From positions 314,422,238 to 314,486,237 of the forward strand of contig NC_133537.1 of the NCBI RefSeq assembly GCF_048544455.1: 64,000 nt of DNA. The letters run 5' to 3'. Source of the DNA: Silene latifolia. Its lineage: Eukaryota > Streptophyta > Magnoliopsida > Caryophyllales > Caryophyllaceae. Shown piece by piece: positions 1-9,571 of this stretch. The first letter of the stretch is position 1, and the number at the start of each line of letters is the position of its first letter. The notes under the pieces were generated by a model. That model did not search any database and was not told the origin of the DNA. It was given only the letters and a program-made list of their open reading frames with translations. The position numbers and the translations under genes are program-made.

Positions 1-369
1 ACTCTAGATATAGCCATCTGAATGAGGCTTTAATATCGTGAAATGCTTCTTTGCTTGTTAAACTCGTACGCACCCTTGCTTTTGCTATCTTTAGGCCTTG
101 AAACGTGCACCAAGCTCATTCCTCGAGTCAATACTCCATGTCAAATGCAATGCTAAGTACTTAGGGATGGATTCGGCTTATTTTCCACTGAAATCTTCAT
201 ATTCCTACAAAATCACAAGAAAAGGAAGAAATACACGAAACAAGGGAAATAGTAGCATAAACTGCTCAATTGAGCTCTGAAATGCGTGTGTAATGAGGTG
301 CAAAACATCATATATTAGACACGCATCACTGTTTAAGCAGTGGTGCTAATTTACACTTCCTTATTACAG
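1..369. other. Upstream segment of the Ulp1 gene, no gene assigned
   Basis: No convincing exon was recognised here. The sequence just before 370 ends in a good acceptor (TTATTACAG), so 1-369 probably holds an intron and perhaps an undetected 5' exon of the protease gene. A 60-codon ORF at 98-280 has no recognisable features. Confidence 0.35.
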
Positions 370-1203
370 GCCGGATAAATACCCAACTAAGTGCAGGGCG
401 CAGTCGTTGGTCGATGTTATAAGCAAGTTTTCCGTAAAGCAAAAGAAAGCCATTAAAGAAATTGGTTTTGGAGGACTATTGAACATGAATATATCAGTAG
501 TCCCTTCCGGGCTAACAGACTTGCTTGTTGAGGCTTTTGATTACGACAGTTTTAAGGTTCATGTTACTGAAAAAGAGGAGTTTGTGCTGTCACAGTATGA
601 TGTTCATGACCTATTTTTACTGCGGGTGAAGGGTAATAATGTGGTGCTGACCGCGACTGGTCGCGGATCCCAGGCTGAGGACACTGAGTTAAAAAACAAA
701 TGGAGAAGGAAGTTCAACATCCCTACAGCACAGAACATCAAGCTAGATTTGGTGACTAGTTGGTTTAAGAATAACAAGGGTGCCTGCGGTGATGAGTTCA
801 AGCAGGTGTTCGTTCTTTATGCGCTCTCCACTTTTTTAGTGCCGACTCCAAATTATTCTGTTGATTTCAGGCTGTTGAAGGCCGTGGACGATGTTGAAAA
901 AATAAAAGGTTTTAATTGGTCAAAGTATGTCTTTGAGAAGGTAGCTGAGGGTGTCAAGGGGTTGAAGACAGGAACGGTCAAGTGTCTTTGTGGGTGTATT
1001 GTGGTGCTACTGTTGGCCTACATTCACCGGTTTGAGTTCAATGGCGAGGTACAACCAACTGACTTACCTCTGATACAGCATTGGACAGATGAAAGTATTT
1101 CAAAAAGAGTCAAAGACGAAGGAAAGATTGGCTGTCTAGGAGCTGATAAGTTGTCAGAAACTGTCTATCCTATTTGTCTTGGCAAGGGATCCCCAACTGA
1201 AGG
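370..1203 (+). other. N-terminal domain exon of the Ulp1-type gene
   Basis: The exon is open throughout and encodes roughly 277 residues in frame with the 407-1225 reading frame. It starts after an acceptor at 369 and ends at a GAAG|GTAATG donor. The segment KKAIKEIGFGGLLNMNI matches the pattern seen at the start of many plant transposon-borne Ulp1 proteins (the DUF1985-like region: conserved FGGLL, then a globular alpha-rich domain). That family link is from memory and moderately sure. A hydrophobic stretch (CLCGCIVVLLLAYIH) near residue 215 is more likely a buried helix than a membrane span. Confidence 0.5.
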
Positions 1204-1588
1204 TAATGTGGCACTGTCAGTGTAATATCGTCACTGTAATATGGTCACTGTAATATCTTTACTGTAATGGCTTTACTTTGTAATAACATTCTTTGTTACC
1301 TTACTATATTGTTAATTATTAATATTAATTACTAATTACTAATATGTTTCTGTAAATAGGATGGGCAGAATCTGATGAGGGTGAGGATGACGAGGCAGTT
1401 TTTCTTAAGAATAGTGAGGGAAGGGAGTACATCTTGATGGAGAAACTTCCTGGCATTGAAACAGATGCCGAGTTGAAGGAAAAAGCTGTTGATGTGAGTT
1501 GTTTTTATAAATTTAATTGTGTGCAATTGTTACAACTCCCAAATCTGGTATCTAATTCGTTTCTTTCTGTCTGGTTTATTGGCTTAGG

Positions 1589-2239
1589 AGACCGACCTGA
1601 TGTTGCTGATGTATAGAAGGGATTCCAACCTTGTTCACGAGAGATTTGCTCAGCGACTAAAGCCTGAATGCCTTAAATATGCCGAAGATGTTGTGCGAAA
1701 GGCTGAATCGTTGAAGAGGTGGGCGAATGACTTCCCGGTATATACAAGGTCCAAAGTCAGTAGGAAGTTGGAACCATTTCCAACAGAGAAAAGTCATAGG
1801 ACAGTTAAGTCAGAATCCCTGGTAAAGGAGGTATTAAGCAGTTTAAGTGAGCAACATCATGAAAAAGATGATGAAGAGGATGAGGAGGTTCATAACGAGG
1901 GCACGGAAGATGAGGAGGCGGGTGGTGAGGGCAGGCAAGATGAGATGGAGGGTGGAGTGGAAAGTTATGATGAGGACGGGACTGATGATGGCAACGATGA
2001 TGACGGGACTGATGATGGGGAGGATGATGAGGACGGGGATGACGATGGCGGCGATGTTGAGAGTCGTCTTAAAAACAAGAGGCTTCAAGAGGGTGTCACG
2101 GACATAGATAACGATGAAGAAAGTGCCGATGAGGAGGAAGACGATGAACATGATGAAAAGGAAAAGGAGGATGAAGAGGAAGAAGACTAAGAGGACAAAG
2201 AGGAGGATGTAGAGGATGTTGAAAGCCAATCTGGTGAAG
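1589..2239 (+). other. Exon with charged helix and long acidic tract
   Basis: After an acceptor at 1588 the exon encodes a basic-helical part (residues such as LKPECLKYAEDVVRKAESLK). It then runs into about 110 residues dominated by Asp and Glu with Gly interruptions. A TAA at 2188-2190 breaks the frame, but the acidic coding resumes immediately and the exon closes with the same GGTGAAG|GTAATA border used by the following exons. Acidic tracts of this kind are common in transposon-borne Ulp1 proteins. Function is unknown. Confidence 0.5.
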
Positions 2240-2670
2240 GTAATAGATCGAGTAACAGTGTTATTGTTATTACTTTTAGTTATAGTTTTACAATAACATC
2301 ATTCTTCGTAATATGTTATATATATTAATAGTTAGTAATATAATATTCAATTACTTACTTCTGATGCAGATGAAGAGGATGATGCAGAGGAACAGGATGA
2401 TGCAGATGAAGACGATGATGCAGATGAAGAGGATGAATCTGGCAAAAGTGAAGAGGATGACGGAGATGAAGAGGAGGAGGATGATAAAGACGAAGAAAAT
2501 GAAGACGACAAAGAGGGGAGTGGCGAGGATGATAAAGATCCATCTGATGAAGGTAATATAGTAACACTACTACAATAATCTAATCACTTGCACTAACACT
2601 GTTACATCATCGCTGTTATAGAGTTTTCATTTTATAAATAATTACTAATATTCAATTACTTTCCTTTTAG

Positions 2671-3413
2671 ATGAAAACAATGATGCTGATGAATATGATG
2701 CATCAGGGCAGGGTGACAAAACAACTAGCGAGCCAGAAGACGGATCTGGTGAAGGTAATAGTGTAATGCTGTTATAGACTTTCTATTACTGGGTGTTTTT
2801 TTAACAAACAATTTAGTAATATATATTCATTATCTGCTACACAGATGACAAGGAAGAGGCCGAAGGTGATGCATCAGGCCAGCCTGAAGATAACCCAACT
2901 AGTGAGGCAGGTAAAGAGGCATCTTCTGAAGGTAATTGAGGAATCTATTTAAACTCGTTGTGTCAGAGGATGTAACTGTAACAATGTTACTGTGACGTAA
3001 TTTTAACAGAAATTTACAGTGTATCTATTGTGCCTTTTTTGGTTCAAAGAAAAATTGTTAATATATATTGAATCCAATTACCTGTGACACAGATGACGAG
3101 GAAGAGGCGGAAGTTGATGAATCAGGCAAGCCTGAAAACAACCCAGCCAATGAGGCAGCTGAAGAAGGATCTCCCGAAGGTAATAGAGAAATCTATTTGC
3201 ACTCGTTGTATTAGCTGATGTAACACTGTTAACATTGTTACTGTAACACTATTACAGTAACGCTATTACTGTGTCGTAGTTTTATCAGAAGTTTACAGTG
3301 ATATATATATTCAATTATCTGCTACACAGATGACAAGGAAGAGGCCGAAGATGATGCATCGGGCCAAGTCAAGAGAACCCAACGATCGAGGCGGTGAAGA
3401 AGGATCTTCGAAG
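2671..3413 (+). repeat. Tandem array of duplicated short acidic exons with their introns
   Basis: Exons of 84-87 bp at 2671-2754, 2845-2931, 3093-3179 and 3330-3413, plus the 5' end of the exon at 3520, each start with GATGACAAGGAAGAGGCC-like sequence after CTACACAG or a similar acceptor. Each ends in GAAG|GTAAT. All are multiples of three with the same phase, so copy number can change without shifting the frame. The introns between them are also related and carry TGTAACACTGTTAC-like motifs. The 3330 copy has an internal frameshift, and the longer exon 2370-2552 is a related, expanded unit. Confidence 0.7.
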
Positions 3414-4287
3414 GTAATTGAAGTAGCAAATTCTGATAACATTGTTAGTATAACTATGAGGCATTGTTGGTCCGAAAAACATTAGTAATTTATATTCAAT
3501 TCAATTACTTGTGCCACAGATAACAAGGAAGAGGCCGATGATGATGCATCAGGCCAGGATGATGACCAACCAACCAGTGAGGGAAATGAAAAGGAAGATG
3601 ACGATAAAGATGAAGAAGAGGATGATGGCAATGAAAAACCAGATGAAGAGAACGATGATGATAAAGATGAAGACGATCTTTGGCGATAAAACGAAGATAA
3701 CAGTAAGGAGGATGAAGCAACTGGTAATGAAGACGCCGATGGGAATGATGAAAAAAACGAGGAAGGAGAAAAACCTAGTGAGGCTGGTGATGAGACAGTT
3801 GGCGACGAAGAACCAATAACTACTCAGTGCAGTCAGGTAGCAGAAGATGACGACGGCGATGAAGTTGATATTATCGATGATTGCAGTGATGAGATCTTGT
3901 ATGCCGATTACGACGAAGATATTGGCGACCACTATTTGTTACATGTCGAAACAACTGAAGACTGGATGCGTGTGATGGATCCTTGCTACGGCTGCACAAT
4001 CGAATGTGGCCTACCAGCTCCGGATCTAACACTTGTGTTCAAGACTATGATAAAACACAAGGGTATAATGGCGCCTATTCTTGAAGTTAGGAAAGAAACA
4101 ATTGACTATTATTTTATCGACGATGACGAGAACCTCTCAGCTACGTGAGTACTTTATTTACTCTTGCACTGTGATAAACAAAACGTTTTACTTTGCAAGT
4201 GAATACTGTTTCAACTGAATAGTTGTTACTGTTAAACTGTTACTCTATTAAAAGGTGTTTTGACTATTACATCTCATTGTCCAACAG

Positions 4288-5330
4288 GGAAAGGCTTGTC
4301 TCGTATGGGAAGTATCACTTCATTCCAAGGGAAGATATAATTTCATTGGCTCCTGGTGAGCTTATTTATTTAATGGTGACTGAATGTTGGTCAATGTTGC
4401 TCAATGACCTCATCTTCAGAAAGGTAGCAAGTGATACACCATTGAGGATCTTCATGGGCTTGGGTCAATCTGTATGTTACTGTAATAAATAAATTTTTAT
4501 TCTTATTGATTTTGTGTTTCTATAATGTTTATTGACTTTGTATTTATATTTATTTTTGTAGGACGTATTAGCAACTATGGCTCTTGGAAAACCCGTTCAT
4601 AACAGAGATTTAGAAGGTGAAGTTTTGCTGTCCTTCAGACATTGGATCAAATACAACCCGAGTCCAATGAATTTCAACTGTGATATGGTAAACCACATTA
4701 CTGTTAATTTTTTTTTTATTCTTATATAAGTAGAGTGTATAGAAGTTCTGTTTAACAATGATATATATACGCTTAATTGCAGATATTCATTCCACTCATT
4801 CGGAGGACCACGTTTTCTGTGCTTGCATAAATTTCATGTCGCAAACCGTTGACTACCTAGACAACAAACCCTTATATGCCAGATCCCGAAAAGCAAAAAT
4901 GGCAAGAAGTGCGGTAAGTTTCTCTACTTACAGTAACAATGTTATACTTTTAAATTTCCATTAAAAAATTTGGAAATCATTGTTACAGTAACATAAATAC
5001 AGTAACAATGGTATTACTTTTTGTGCAGGCAAATATCATGGGGAAAATGTTGTCGGACATGCAAATTGCAAAAGGCTCCAAAGTGGAAAGTTTCCCCTTT
5101 GCAGAATGTGAAATTTAAATGGCGAGAGCACCGCAAAAAATGTGGATTGTGGAGTTTTCATGATGATGCACATGGCTTTCTACACGGGGAATATTTTTTT
5201 GTGAGTGGGGATGAACGGAAAAGAATGTTGTACCGTTTGAAATATGTGCAATACTTGTTCTTAGCGACTTGAATCAAGTACGAAAAGAGGTGCAAGAGAG
5301 GATATCAAAATTCAGGAATGAAAGGGAACA
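4288..5330 (+). other. Ulp1 peptidase-like region 1 (catalytic Cys retained, frameshifted)
   Basis: Three introns split the region. Visible Ulp1 hallmarks are the catalytic His in DHVFCACINF and the Asp in VDYLDNK, both in exon 4783-4913. The Cys is in HRKKCGLWSF, in the exon starting at 5029. It ends in a helix, LSDLNQVRKEVQERI, matching the C-terminal helix of the family. Frame changes occur in the exon at 4783 (before the His) and near 5240, so this copy cannot make a continuous domain as sequenced. It is clearly paralogous to region 2, sharing intron positions after GLGQ/GLGH and the block VKFKW. Confidence 0.65.
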
Positions 5331-5682
5331 CTGAAGAAAAAGTCTGCAAAAAAAGAAGGTGGAAGAGAAGAAGGAAAAAAGGAAGAGGAAAAAACAAAGG
5401 AGCCACAGGAAAAACAAAAGGAGGAAGAGCCCAAAAAGCCGAGGGTGAAGTCGGTTGCTTACAAGCGTTCTCCTAGAGCAATTGGTGAAGATGAGGAGAT
5501 AATATTTAAATTTCATAATGATGATGCTATGGGATGTTCTCTAGGTCACGGTGAAATTGACGGTGAAATATTCCTAGTCTCTGAATTTATGAGAGCAAAT
5601 CGAAAGCTGCTTTGTCGACAACTAATGCGAGAAGGCACGTTCTTGATTATGCGTTTATGGATGATATCGACTTCCAGAAAGG
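5331..5682 (+). other. Lys/Glu-rich linker and spacer between the two peptidase regions
   Basis: Translation gives a highly charged stretch (KKEEEKTKEPQEKQKEEEPKK), then a less biased segment containing SVAYKRSPRAIGEDEEIIFKF and EFMRANRKLLCRQLMREGTF. The charged part is predicted coil or extended helix. The second part resembles the sequence preceding peptidase region 1, consistent with an internal gene duplication. It ends at a GTAAAA donor at 5683. Confidence 0.45.
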
Positions 5683-5814
5683 GTAAAATACTTGTTATTC
5701 TTTGTAAAAGTGTTCTTGTTACACTGTTTTCGTAAAAGTGTTTTTGAAACACTGTTTATGTTACATTGTTTACGAAAACTCTTGAGTAATCTGACTCTTA
5801 TGGTTTTGTAACAG

Positions 5815-7031
5815 TGAGATCCTGGCTGCGTTTGGAGACAACAGGAGGTTGACAAGAGCTGATATACTCTCACTACGTCCTAGGAGTCACACAAATTGGA
5901 TGGTGTTTGAATGCTGGTCTCTACTCTTGAATTATGTCGAGAACAGCAAAAGAGGCACAAGAGTAGCAGGGCCAACCATACTTTACTTAGGACTAGGTCA
6001 CATGGTAAGTTGCATCGGTGTTAAATGTCCCATACATTCAATAACATATGATTCTTTTACAAGGGAAATCTAACCCTTACATTTTTTTTATTTTATTTTT
6101 TAAAAAACTACAGCATGCTCTACTGGCTGTGATGCAAGAGGATAGTGAACAGTTTGATATAAAGAACGAGTTGTTTGAAATTTGGGATAATTTCATCAAC
6201 GCGAGCAAGGCAAATTACAGACTTGATGTCGAACTTATTTTTATACCTTGTTTGGCTGGCTATCACTACTTCTGTGTGTGTATTAATTTCCTCAACAAAG
6301 AGATTAGTGTGATCGACAGTCAATCGTATGCTAACTGGGAGTCTTCATTCACTTACGACATCGCAACGGCAGCAGTAAGTCCCCTGAGTTGTCAAATTAT
6401 ATGTTTACAGTTTCAGTTTCAGTGTTACAGTAATACCTATACTGTAACATTTTTATGTTATTTCAGTGTTACTGTTACACCTATACTGTAACATTGTTGA
6501 TTATACAGATTTCTTAATTGATAATAAAAGGAAATTAATGTTACATTTTTACGATGTGTCGGTTGCATGAGTGACTACCTGGACACAAAGGGCGACGTGA
6601 GGGTAACTGAAATGCTCCGCTATCCTGTGGTAAATGTGAAGTTTAAATGGCAGAAATGGGCTTCCGTATTTGAAGAGTCAGCCTATATCACTATGACAGC
6701 CGTCTCCAATTTTTTGGGATATTCAAACAAGTCTTCTTTGCTCAACAACACATTTTATCGGCGGGCATGTGCTTCCCAAATTGCTGCATGTTTGCTCATG
6801 GCTGACATCAACAAAATACGGGCTGAATTGTTGGAACGACGCTGTTGAAATCTTCAAAAATCAAAGAAAACAATCTGGCCTGATATAGCTGCAAGGAGGG
6901 AAGCCGCTAGAATGCTCAAAGGGAAGGCAACGGAACATGAATTGTCAGACAAACAACCATCGATTGAGGATGAACCGAAGCCACTCAACACCGAAATGCC
7001 TGCACTTCGTTTTAAAGTGAAAATCAAATGA
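5815..7031 (+). other. Ulp1 peptidase-like region 2 (catalytic Cys position not Cys) and C-terminal tail
   Basis: Exons at about 5815-6004, 6114-6374 and 6570-7031 read cleanly. The catalytic His (AGYHYFCVCINF) and Asp (ISVIDSQSY) are present. Where region 1 has KKCGLWSF, this copy reads FEESAYITM, so the nucleophile is replaced, by Ser or Glu depending on alignment. That would make it a non-cleaving ubiquitin-like-binding domain if translated. A TGA at 6846-6848 precedes about 60 further in-frame codons with a basic, helical tail ending at 7031. Retention of an open frame alongside a missing nucleophile is unusual compared with the decayed first copy. Confidence 0.55.
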
Positions 7032-8411
7032 TGTACTCTAAAACAATGTTACTTTAACAACGTAATAGTGGCTGTCATAGACAGTGGAACATATTTTGGA
7101 ATATTTTGGAATATATTACTAATAAGTTTGTTACTGTAACAATAACTTATTATATGCAGAATTCATTAACAATGTTATCAGAATGATGTGTGATTGCAAA
7201 AGTGAAAAGAAAACATAATTTGACGTTTTGAATTCTTCACTCTTGCAGCTGTTATAACTGCACTTCATAGGAAAAACGAAACATGGGTTTCGATAAATTT
7301 CATGTCTTATTTTGTCTTTTCGAATTCAAAAATTAACTGTTTTTTAAAGCATTTAATTTTGAAAACAGTTTTTAAAATGTAAGTGTTTTTTTTTTAACAA
7401 AAAAAGTCGAGAGAAAATGATAATAATGTTACTGTAACACTGTGATAGTAATAAATGAAAATTATAATAAAAGATTTTGACGCTTTGAATTCTCCACTAT
7501 GTGCAGCATTTATAACTGGACTTAATTATGGGGAACAGGCACGTGGTTAACATCAATTATATTTTAAAAACAGTTTTCAAAGCAGTTAATAAAAGTGGTT
7601 TTTAAAGAAGTTAATTTTTTTTTTAAAAAAAAAAATAACTGTTTTGTTTTTCTCAATTATCTATAAATAATCTCATTTTAAAAAAATACAATTATGTTAC
7701 TGTAACACACGTTTTTGACGCTTTGAATTCTACAATCTGCAGCAATTATCTTTCTAAAACAGTTTTTCACTTTCTTCAAAGTGACATTTTTCAAGGCATT
7801 TATTTTTTTTATTTAAAAAAAAAAACTGTTTTGTTTTTTTCAATTATCTATAAATAATCTCATTTTTATTCAACATTTACACTTCATTTTCTAAACAAAA
7901 AAATAAGCCAAGACAAATTCAAAGGTTTTTCATTTCTAATTTTGTTTTTTGTTTTTGACGCTTTGAATTCTACAATCTGCAGCAATTATCTTTCTAAAAC
8001 AGTTTTTCACTTTCTTCAAAGTGACATTTTTCAAGGCAGTTAATTTTTTTATTTTTAAAAAAAAACTGTTGTTTTTTTCAATTATCTATAAATAATCTCA
8101 TTTTCATTCAACATTTACACTTCATTTTCTAAACAAAAAAATAAGCCAAGACAAATTCCGGTTTTTCATTTCTAAATTTTTTTTAATCTTTTGTAATATT
8201 AAATATCTATAAAGATTATGGATGGTTTAATATTACAACTGTTGCTAAAATTTCATCTATTATATGACTACCTTGCTCTAATGTTATTACGGAAAGTAAC
8301 AGCGTTACAGTTTATGTTTGTTTATAAATAGATTTTGTTTTCTCTAATTTAGGGAAAACAGTTTTTTTTTTCTGTTTTAATAGGTTTTTTTTTTGTTTCA
8401 GCAAGAGAAAA
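7032..8411. repeat. Non-coding spacer with four tandem ~245-bp repeats
   Basis: Units begin with TTTTGACGCTTTGAATTCT near 7218, 7465, 7711 and 7951, giving spacings of about 247, 246 and exactly 240 bp. The last two copies are almost identical over their full length, including TGCAGCAATTATCTTTC and CAATTATCTATAAATAATC. Poly-A/T runs lie inside each unit. No ORF of note is present. The array sits between the protease gene and the coiled-coil ORF and may include the promoter region of the latter. Confidence 0.7.
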
Positions 8412-8783
8412 ATGGAACGAATTCAAAGGAAACTGGAAGACACCAAGTTTGAACGAGTACAAGTGCTTGAAAAAGACTTGAACAATGCTGAAGCTCATCT
8501 CAAGTTTCTGATGGCGGAAAACAAGTGTATTGGGAAACTGCTAGAAGAAAATAAGGTGAAGAAATACACTGAAACTGATTTAGACCGTCAGTTTCTCCTT
8601 GGTATTCTGACTCTTAGGGAGTCATATGCTAAAGTCAACCCTTCGATTAACATGAAGTGGCCTCTTGTTGTCAAAGTTATTGAAGAGATGGAAGGTTACA
8701 GGAATATTCTGAAAAAGGAGTTGCTAGAGGGCGAAAGCAGCGTTCATTCTCCTCCTGTGAACAAACGACTAAGAACGGAGTAA
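8412..8783 (+). CDS. Small coiled-coil protein of unknown function, 123 aa
   Basis: An intact ORF starts with ATG at 8412 and stops at 8783. The first 55 residues are strongly helical with heptad-like spacing (ERIQRKLEDTKFERVQVLEK onward), predicting a coiled coil. A compact middle part (DRQFLLGILTLRESYAKV) follows, and the C-terminus has a nuclear-signal-like NKRLRTE. A T-rich tract ending TTTTTTTGTTTCAG is just upstream at 8387-8401, so the ORF could be a 3' exon of a longer transcript with the ATG internal. I do not recognise the family. Its integrity contrasts with the decayed genes on both sides. Confidence 0.5.
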   Translation: MERIQRKLEDTKFERVQVLEKDLNNAEAHLKFLMAENKCIGKLLEENKVKKYTETDLDRQFLLGILTLRESYAKVNPSINMKWPLVVKVIEEMEGYRNILKKELLEGESSVHSPPVNKRLRTE

Positions 8784-9571
8784 AAGATTTAATATTTCCT
8801 TAATTACGATTTATGCTTACTGATGACTTATATTTAAGTTAACTCATTCACATTTGGAAGTATTTCGTTTTTAATCGTGTTTGTAACACTTGTTTTTAAT
8901 GAATGACATCTTAATTCGGTTAATTGTCCAATTTACTATTAGAATTGTGGTATATTAAATTGAACAACGATTATGTAACTATGTTTAAAATTGTCAAAAT
9001 ACGCTCCTAAAACGGGACGGAAAAGGGTTTAGGGTTGGATTAGGAGGCAGCTTGCGCGGAGCGCCTAATCCAACCCTAAACCCTTTTCCTTAAACAAAGG
9101 TTGTTCGTAGTACAACATCTTTAAGATAAAACCAAAACTAAACCCTGGGGAAGGACGGGTGATACCCTGTCGTGGACGGGATTTAAATTTGGGGAAAAAC
9201 GCTCCTAAAACGGGACGGAAAAGGGTTTAGGGTTGGATTAGGCGGCACCGCGAAATCCTTAAACAAAGGGCATATTTACAAAACAAATCGTATAACACTG
9301 TTACTGTAAAACTTAGGAAATATGCTCCTAAAACGGGACGGAAAATGGTCCTAAAACAATATTTATTCTTTGTATAAAATGTTGTAAGTCTTTGTATAAA
9401 ATGTTAACTATGATGTAGGAAAATCGAATGACTTTTTACTGTGACATGTTATTGTCACAGCAACACACAATTCTACTTTTTATTTTTACTATGACATATT
9501 ATTGTCACAGCAACACAAAATCCTACTAATTATTGATAAGGTCATAATGTTACTGTAACATCATAACAGTA
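8784..9571. other. Convergent intergenic region with hairpin and repeated motif
   Basis: No coding sequence was recognised. The region separates the plus-strand ORF from the 3' end of the minus-strand transposase, so it should hold both terminators. It contains three copies of GCTCCTAAAACGGGACGG (near 9003, 9201 and 9329), the hairpin at 9019-9089, and TGTCACAGCAACAC/TGTTACTGTAACA motifs at about 9440-9560. Confidence 0.5.
9019..9089. repeat. Perfect 26-bp inverted repeat with 19-nt loop and telomere-like TTTAGGG
   Basis: Left arm 9019-9044 and right arm 9064-9089 are exact reverse complements. The arm contains AAAGGGTTTAGGGTTGG. The left arm and its upstream sequence recur at about 9201-9242 without the right arm. 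Confidence 0.8.

Larger units (their letters stand above)
370..7031 (+). pseudogene. Multi-exon Ulp1-type (C48) cysteine protease gene with two tandem peptidase-like regions, decayed
   Basis: The gene is transposon-carried. Intact Ulp1/SENP enzymes cleave SUMO or related ubiquitin-like proteins; the substrate here is unknown. Exons supported by GT-AG borders are about 370-1203, 1360-1493, 1589-2239, 2370-2552, 2671-2754, 2845-2931, 3093-3179, 3330-3413, 3520-4144, 4288-4469, 4561-4687, 4783-4913, 5029-5682, 5815-6004, 6114-6374 and about 6570-7031. The order is an N-terminal plant domain, a long Asp/Glu-rich tract, peptidase region 1, a Lys/Glu linker, and peptidase region 2 with a basic tail. 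Lesions include a TAA at 2188-2190, frame changes near 3366, 3686, 4800 and 5240, a stop near 5336 and a TGA at 6846. The frame continues past the last TGA to the terminal stop at 7029. The 5' start is not visible; the open frame at 407 begins with a non-ATG codon. Confidence 0.65.

Noticed and set aside
1843..2229. Minus-strand hydrophobic ORF looking like a membrane protein
   Set aside because: It is the antisense shadow of the acidic GAT/GAA codon tract of the protease gene.
6846..6848. In-frame TGA considered as recoding because frame continues about 60 codons
   Set aside because: The gene has several other stops and frameshifts, so a simple nonsense mutation is the better explanation.
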